Shown one piece after another: positions 8,123 through 13,092 of a DNA stretch of 13,092 nucleotides. A model generated the notes under the pieces. The model had not been told where the DNA came from. It ran no database searches and saw only the letters and a list, made by a program, of their open reading frames with translations. The DNA comes from Auxenochlorella pyrenoidosa. Lineage: Eukaryota > Chlorophyta > Trebouxiophyceae > Chlorellales > Chlorellaceae. The DNA lies in the NCBI GenBank assembly GCA_001430745.1, contig KQ482039.1:1-13092 (forward strand). The letters are read 5' to 3'. The stretch's first letter is position 1. Every line of letters begins with the position of its first letter. The translations under genes were made by a program, and so were the position numbers.

Positions 8123-8612
8123 TTTGAGCTGGCGAGCTGGTATGAGCCTGTTGCGGCTGTTAGAGTGCTTGACTTGGGGACTCGGTCTGGGCCCCAGGCT
8201 GCCCGCCGGCCGATGCGAGCCGACTAGGGGCTGCAACTGCGGCGGCCAGACCCGCAGGCAAGGCTTTGTCAACGCTGCCGCCACGACCGCCCTGCTGCGC
8301 CTGGACAGCCATGGCACGCCAGGGGAATTGTTCCCTGCAGCTTGCTCTACAGCTGAAAGAGGCCTCCTAAACCCGCCTGCGCACTGACAGATCAGTTGGG
8401 GTGTAGATTAGCAGGCTGGACCCTGCTTACTGTCACACAGCTCACACCCCTGACCGCCGCCCATGTGCCTGCTCTTGCGGCATGGCTCAGCTGCCATGCC
8501 CGTCCCCTGCCTGCCCAGCCCTGCCACAGCTGATGCCAGCTTGTTCGAAAGCAGCAAGCAGATGCCAAATGCCTTGGCAGGTGCGAGGCAAGGCATCACA
8601 CTGCTGCGCAAC
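8123..8612. other. Intergenic: phosphoesterase 3' UTR and DA2-like upstream region
   Basis: This lies between the stop of the metallophosphoesterase and the chosen start of the DA2-like gene, both on the minus strand. The DA2-like frame stays open up to an ATG at 8317, so its first exon may extend into this region. No other conserved protein block, TGTAA on the minus strand or clear promoter motif was found. Confidence 0.55.
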
Positions 8613-11600
8613 TCAGCTAGCGTCTTCCGGCTCGCTGCCGCTGCTGTCGGCGCTGCTGCCAGCGCTGCTCTCGCCGCCACTGCGTGCTGCCGCCCGCGCC
8701 CGCCGCCGCTTCCAGCGGTCTGCAACCCAGGGCGCAAGAGTCACCACCTCTGGCTGCCTGGCAGTCTCCACATAATGCTCGCTCCAGTGCGCCAACAGGG
8801 GCGGCGCCTCCACACCATGCCGCAGCGGCTGCCAGCCGGCAGGTACGAGCTGAGCAAGTGGAGCAGCAGGCTGCTGCTGCCGCTGCTGCTGCTGCACCAT
8901 CTGCTGCTGCTCCAATCGCTGCGGCGGTAAAACAGCTCCCGCTGCTGCTTGCTCTTCTGCTGTGTTGCTGCTGCTGAGGCTGCTGCCGCCACCGCCGCTG
9001 CTGCTGCCGCCGCTGCTGCTGCCATTTCTACTGCTGCCGGCAACGCGGCTACTCGTGCAGTCGCCTCCAACAACGCTGCCATCGCTGCTGCTGCTGCTGC
9101 CAGGCAGCGCAACCGCTGGCACCGCTGGCGTGCCCCCCGCCGCGCCAGCCGCCGCCAGGGCCTCTGCCGCCGCCTCAGCCGCCGCCTCGGCTTGGAGGCC
9201 CTCCATGGCCCCCGCCGGCACCAGCCCTTGGTAGACCACCAGCGGCAGCCAGGGCGCCCCCTCCGGGTCCGCCTTGGCAGCCTCCATGCTGCTGCCAAAG
9301 CCCACAGTGAACAGGCGGCGCCGGCGCTCGAGCGGCGAGCACAGCGGCGCCTGGATGTAGCGCGTGCCGCCCAGCCGGGCATCCCAGGCAAAGTGTGTCT
9401 ACAGGAACGGCGGGGGATGGTGATTGTGTGGGTTGGGGGGTGGGCGGGGTGGAGGTGGTGCAAGGTGGGTGGGTGGAAGGGGGTTGGGGGGTGGGGGTGC
9501 ACAGCAGCGCAGCAGCGGAGACTAACGGAGCAGGAGCCGGGCGGAAGGGTGTATTGTCGGCAGGCAAGGAGTTAAGGCCCCGCCAGGCGCGCCCCCCTCC
9601 TCCCTCCCTGCCCCTGACCCGTGCACATGCACCCAAGTGGCCAAGCAAGTGACTCACGTGGCCAAACAGGTGGATGTCTGGCCGCAGCTGCCGCAGCCGG
9701 GCCGCCAGCGGGGCAGAGCCCACAGCCTTGGTCAGCCCGGGGTAATACAGGTAGCGCTTTTCCGGCAGCAGCTCCTGCAGGAGACAGGGGCGGCGGCGCC
9801 GCGCCTTGGTCATGGAGGCGAGGCAGGCGGCGGAATCAATAGAGCCTGAGCGTGGCGGCTGGCGGGGATGCGGGAGCCCGCCCCACCCAGCCCGTGCGTG
9901 GTCTCCCAGCCGCGGCGCGGGCGCAGGGACACCAGGGCGCCTCGCCTGGTGGGGCAAAAAGTGCGAGAAGGAGATGATGTCGCAGGCGTCCCGCGTGGCC
10001 AGCATGCGGCGCCAGGCTGGCGTGTCGTTCATGGCATCAAACCACTGCGCCAGCTCCAGGCTGCCGGGGCGGTCGCCACCTGGCGGGCATGACGGGGCAG
10101 CAGGGGCGGGGCAGCAGGCGCTCCTGTTGGGGGAGGGCCGGGTGTGAGCTGTGCAGGGTGCGGCCCGTCACCGACGTGCCCTGCTCTGCTGGCTCTGCTG
10201 TGCTCTGCAGGCGCCACCCTGCACCGCGCCATGCTGCCAAAGCCAGGCTGGGGTGTGCCGGCGGGCAGCCTTGCGGCGGCACCTACCGGGCACGCTCTGC
10301 GGCCACTTGCAGGCCGAATAGTCAGAGACTGTCCAAGGCGAGGGGGGGGGCACGCCGGGAATGTCGGGCTCGGTGTCAAAGCTGCACAGGCGGGGGCGGG
10401 CGCGGTGGGAGGGCTGGGGAGGGGCGGCAGGCAGGCTCGGTTCGATTGATTTGACGCTCGACGCTTGATTTGACTTGTGCCCTGGCTTGGCATGCGGGTG
10501 AGAAGCGGTCTGGAGACGACTGTGCGTGTGCGCAGCGTCAACGGCCGGCGTGCGCAGCGTGGCGGCGCACCTGTGGTGATGCCAGCTCAGCAGTGGGGCC
10601 ACCCACAGGTTGCCCAGCTGGCGCGGCTGGGTGTGCACGCCCAGCCGTGTGCACAGCGCAACGATGCGGCGCAGCTTGGTCAGCGAGTCGAGCACGCCGC
10701 TGGCCCTGCGTGCACGCGGGCGAGAGGCGCACCCATGGCTGTGTGTTCAGGGTTCAAGGGGCGGGGTCTCCGCAGTCTGGGCTGTGTGTCTCTGAGCCGA
10801 GCTGGGCGCAGAGGCGTGGAGCTCGGGCCGGGGCGCACAGGCGGTGCCACCTGGTGCGGCGCACGCAGCAGCCCCACCCCACCCCACCTGTCTCGCTCCC
10901 TGACCCACAGCTCGTGGTTGCCGGGGCAGTAGAACACCGCGCCAAACTTGCCGGCCAGCGTGCCCAGCGCGGCCTCCAGGGCTGCACCCAGCGGGCAGCG
11001 CAGCGTGCCGGTCAGCGTGCACAGCGCGGCGCGGGCCGGGCGGGGGGGCACCGCTCGCAGCCAGGCCTGCATCCCCGCCCTCCCTTGGGAGGCCCAGGCG
11101 CAGCATCAGGCAGCATCAGGCAGCATGCACACAAGTGGGAGAAGTAGAAGCAGGCAGGCAGGCAGCACCCACCTGCCAGCTCATCGGAGGCGTCGCCGCT
11201 GACCACCAGCACGTCTCGGCGGCGCGGCGGCAGCGCCTCGCACCACCTCATGTTCTCCTCGTAGTCCACATGCAGGTCGGTGACAGCCAGCACTCTGCAC
11301 CCGCGACGGTGGGCAGGGGTGCAGGGTGCAGGTCAGGCCGGCCAAGCATCACTGATTTCAATACCAGGGGCGAGGACGCCCATCCAACGTCCGTAATGAG
11401 ACGGCGACGTGGGGCAGCAAAGTGCCAGTGCCGGGCTCATTGGGCAGCCGGGGAGGCCCGCATCGGGAGCGCTGGGGTAGGTTAACCACACCCAAGTTGC
11501 GGCGGGCGACTGCGGTTACTTGCAGACCAGCGGCTGGCCGGTGCTCACCGGACCAGCTCCTGCTGCTCAGGTGGTGCTTGAGGATCCACGCCCTCCTGCT

Positions 11601-11736
11601 GCAGCCCAGCTGCCCGTGTTCTGGCAGGGGACGCCCGCCGCCAGCCTGCCCGCCGCCGCCAGCCGCCAGCGCTGCTGCCACAAGCAGCCGGCGCTTTCTG
11701 GCAGTCGGTTGGAGCTGTGCAGAGTGCTGCCCTCAT
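8613..11736 (-). CDS. Calcineurin-like metallophosphoesterase
   Basis: Eight exons, 11736-11549, 11294-11173, 10981-10888, 10705-10571, 10381-10287, 10079-9946, 9774-9658 and 9398-8613, join in matching phases to 556 residues. All metal-binding motifs are present: TDLHVDY (Asp69, His71), SGDAS (Asp97), GNHE (124-127), FSHF (His251) and FGHTH (293-297, split by an intron after GH). These define a two-metal phosphoesterase; the substrate cannot be told. Family-like blocks LWVAPLLSWHH, DYSACKWP, LLPEKRYLYYPGL and RYIQAPL support a plant-type member. After residue 340 an Ala-, Ser-, Gly- and Gln-rich insertion separates the domain from a conserved-looking tail, HWSEHYVETARQP...LAPWV. The intron after 9946 uses a GC donor (CAG then GCGAGG). 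The first exon is low in conserved residues and may be a targeting peptide; an in-frame ATG at 11847 is possible. Confidence 0.85.
8866..9130 (-). repeat. Trinucleotide-rich coding stretch (Gln, Ser, Gly, Ala runs)
   Basis: The last phosphoesterase exon contains dense CAG/CTG and GCN-type runs. They encode Gln-rich (QQQMVQQQQRQQQ), Ser/Gly-rich and Ala-rich blocks. The frame is kept open on both sides and conserved sequence resumes after it, so it is an expanded linker, not a broken exon. Confidence 0.8.
10950..11027 (-). repeat. Short direct repeat at a phosphoesterase exon start
   Basis: Positions 10950-10970 (inside the third exon, coding ALGTLAG) and 11007-11027 (in the intron just upstream) agree at 19 of 21 bases and are 57 bases, or 19 codons, apart. 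The frame is open between them. It resembles the exon-edge echoes but covers exon interior rather than the junction itself. Confidence 0.6.
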
Positions 11737-12144
11737 GCTTTCTCCGCGCTCCGGGCGCGTGAGGCCACAGCGCTGCTCGGCGGAGAAGCCCCGGTCAGCA
11801 AGCCAGCAAGTCTTGCAAGGGGAGCCCGAGTGGGCCAGCTGCGACACAAATGCAGCAAGGACTTGAGAAATGAGTGCAGAAGAGCGATCGCTGCAGGTGT
11901 GGGCACCGCGTGCTCATATGTGCCGCCAGCTGACTGCTCGGGTCCAGGCCCACGCCAGCCCTGATATGTCCACCCCACATCGGTCCACCATCTGTTTCAG
12001 ACTCATCGTGCAAGGCGTGCATTACATGCGCATACGTTTGCGAGGCTAGCCATCCATACAGAACAGTCGTGAGGGCCGCATGGCAAGGGACCCGGCTGCC
12101 AGGCTGACACGCTGGGGCGGGCAGCAGGGCAGGAGCTGTTGCGC
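11737..12144. other. Intergenic: GILT-like 3' UTR and phosphoesterase upstream region
   Basis: This lies between the GILT-like stop codon and the chosen phosphoesterase start, both minus strand. It contains a TGTAA poly(A) signal for the former. The frame of the phosphoesterase first exon is open up to an ATG at 11847. Nothing else was recognised. Confidence 0.6.
12022..12026 (-). promoter_or_regulatory. TGTAA poly(A) signal of the GILT-like gene
   Basis: The green-algal poly(A) signal TGTAA lies on the minus strand about 120 bases after the GILT-like stop, a usual distance. It supports the strand and the end of that gene. Confidence 0.6.
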
Positions 12145-13092
12145 TCAGCTGTCAGGCTGCGGCATCAAAGGCGTGAGCTGCTCATCCTGCGCTGCGCCCC
12201 TTGGCTGGGCAGGGCGTTTGCCAGCAGACGCAGGAGGGTCGGCGGGGCTGGCACGGTCGGCTGCCGGGCACGCTGCTGCCGGCTCTGCTGCTGCCGGCTC
12301 TGCCCCCTCTGCTCCTTCAGCGCCCTCCTCCTCGGCTTCTCCAGCGCCCGCCCACGCCCGCAGCGCCAGCAGCGCGCACGCATAGATGCCCGCCACCAGC
12401 GCCAGCCTGGCAGCCAGGTCTAGTCAGCCCTGCCACCTGCGCCAGGCCACAAGCGATGCCAGCTCGCCGACAGAAGCGGCGCCAGAGCAGCTGCGGCAGG
12501 CGGCTGCCGCGCTGGCAGGCAGCAAGGCAGGGCCAGCTGCGACAGCGGCAGAGCAGCCCAGGCACGCTCCAAGGAGCGCACCACACACGGTCCCTGGCAG
12601 AGCAGTCCAGCCACGCGTTACAGAGCGCCCTAACTGATTTGACTCCCGCCCGCACAGGCACACTCACTTCATGCCATCGTGCAGCGTGCAACACGCCTCG
12701 GCACCCGGCCTGGCACCCGCATGCACAGCATGTGCGCACTCACTTCATCCCCTCGGGCAGCGTGAAGCATGCCTCGGGCTTGTTGGCGGCCGTGGAGGCG
12801 GCGCACACGTAGCGCTCCAGCTGGTCGTAGGCGTTGCCGATGGGCACGCCGTTGACCACCATCTGAAAACAAACAGATGCCGGGCGGTGGGGGGTGGGGG
12901 CGGTTGATTAATTTTTAATTCTTTACTTTTTGTTGTGTGGGGGGGAGGGGTGCTCCAGCTGGTCGTAGGCGTTGCCTATCGGCACGCCGTTGACCACCAT
13001 CTGCAAACAAACAAGTGCCGGGTGGTGGGGAAGGTTGACTGTTTTTCTGCTGTTGTTGTTGTGGTGTGTGTGTGTGTGGTGGTGGTGGTGGT
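12145..13092 (-). CDS. GILT-family thiol reductase, C-terminal end with membrane anchor
   Basis: The gene enters from the right edge. Exon 12862-12744 reads MVVNGVPIGNAYDQLERYVC and then PEACFTLPEGMK. This matches the C-terminal block of GILT proteins, thiol reductases that reduce disulfides in acidic compartments or outside the cell. That block normally has the pattern W-V-V-x-G-x-P, then Y-x-x-L, V-C and P-x-x-C. The CXXC active site is expected in exons outside the window. A GTGAGT donor leads in phase to the last exon, 12406-12145, whose first 20 or so residues (LALVAGIYACALLALRAW) form a membrane helix. An acidic, Ala/Pro-rich tail of about 65 residues follows. Usual GILT proteins are soluble, so the anchor is unusual. 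Both edges of exon 12862-12744 have echoes in the flanking introns. The family call rests on this one exon; another thioredoxin-fold secreted protein is possible. Confidence 0.65.
12661..12702 (-). repeat. Echo of the GILT-like exon donor edge
   Basis: The last 35 bases of the exon plus GTGAGTG (source 12737-12778) recur 76 bases downstream in the intron, with 35 of 42 bases identical. The source reads PEACFTLPEGMK and the echo AEACCTLHDGMK. With an AG at 12711-12710, positions 12709-12668 would form a 42-base exon in the right phase at both ends. The preceding intron would then be only 34 bases. Confidence 0.75.
12814..13089 (-). repeat. 138-bp tandem duplication of the GILT-like exon acceptor
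   Basis: Units 12814-12951 and 12952-13089 each hold the first 49 bases of the exon, the CAG acceptor and the adjacent intron tail. The exon part agrees at 50 of 52 bases, and both differences are synonymous (CCC/CCG, ATC/ATA). Similarity continues into the intron tail (AAACAAACA, TGCCGGG, GGTGGGG). The outer copy runs into a stop 26 codons after its acceptor. The array may continue past the window edge. Confidence 0.9.
13047..13092. repeat. TG/TGG/TGT microsatellite at the right edge
   Basis: Runs of TGT, then GT, then GGT on the plus strand, in the intron of the GILT-like gene, cut by the window edge. Confidence 0.9.

Noticed and set aside
9420..9500. G-run region as a regulatory G-quadruplex
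   Set aside because: Runs of G on the plus strand are the complement of the C-rich pyrimidine tract of a minus-strand intron. Similar tracts precede most acceptors here, so no special function is needed.
10050..10250. CCAGGCTG repeats as an echo of the phosphoesterase exon at 10079
   Set aside because: The shared core is eight bases and the frames differ; this is expected by chance in such sequence.
1..13092. CRISPR arrays, tRNA or rRNA genes, transposons
   Set aside because: No regularly spaced identical repeats, no recognisable cloverleaf with A and B boxes, and no transposase or reverse transcriptase motifs were seen on either strand.

Overview
The window reads as nuclear DNA of a unicellular green alga, probably a trebouxiophyte near Chlorella. 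The evidence is very high GC, genes split by many spliceosomal introns of roughly 100-400 bases with C-rich tails before CAG, Ala/Gln/Ser-rich insertions in conserved proteins, CA/GT microsatellites, a TGTAA poly(A) signal of the chlorophyte type, and a plastid-type ribosomal protein L13 encoded next to plant-like genes. No bacterial operon, RNA gene, CRISPR array or transposon was seen. All gene models were built by eye from conserved protein blocks, splice consensus and matching intron phase. They are exon chains rather than single open frames.

Six genes are supported. From the left: (1) a secreted polysaccharide (chitin-type) deacetylase, minus strand, from 1648 down past the left edge; (2) the 3' half of a TcdA/E1-like ThiF-family protein, minus strand, 4086 to 2181; (3) the 3' half of plastid ribosomal protein uL13, plus strand, 4336 to 5222; (4) a DA2/GW2-like RING E3 ubiquitin ligase, complete, minus strand, 8122 to 5987; (5) a calcineurin-like metallophosphoesterase, complete, minus strand, 11736 to 8613; (6) the C-terminal end of a GILT-family thiol reductase with an added membrane anchor, minus strand, entering from the right edge and ending at 12145. 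The genes have no common pathway.

Two things stand out. First, many exon edges have an imperfect second copy ('echo') of the splice junction and its flanking codons in the neighbouring intron, usually 75-185 bases away, and often in frame or flanked by phase-compatible splice sites. The clearest cases are in the TcdA-like, L13 and GILT-like genes. Several differ from the source exon only by synonymous or conservative codon changes. They look like tandem duplications of splice junctions that could create alternative exon ends or micro-exons.

Second, the TcdA-like gene and the L13 gene sit head to head and both lack their 5' halves. The 249 bases between them are rich in CA tracts. The simplest reading is a deletion, in the genome or in the assembly, between two CA microsatellites lying in the first introns of the two genes.
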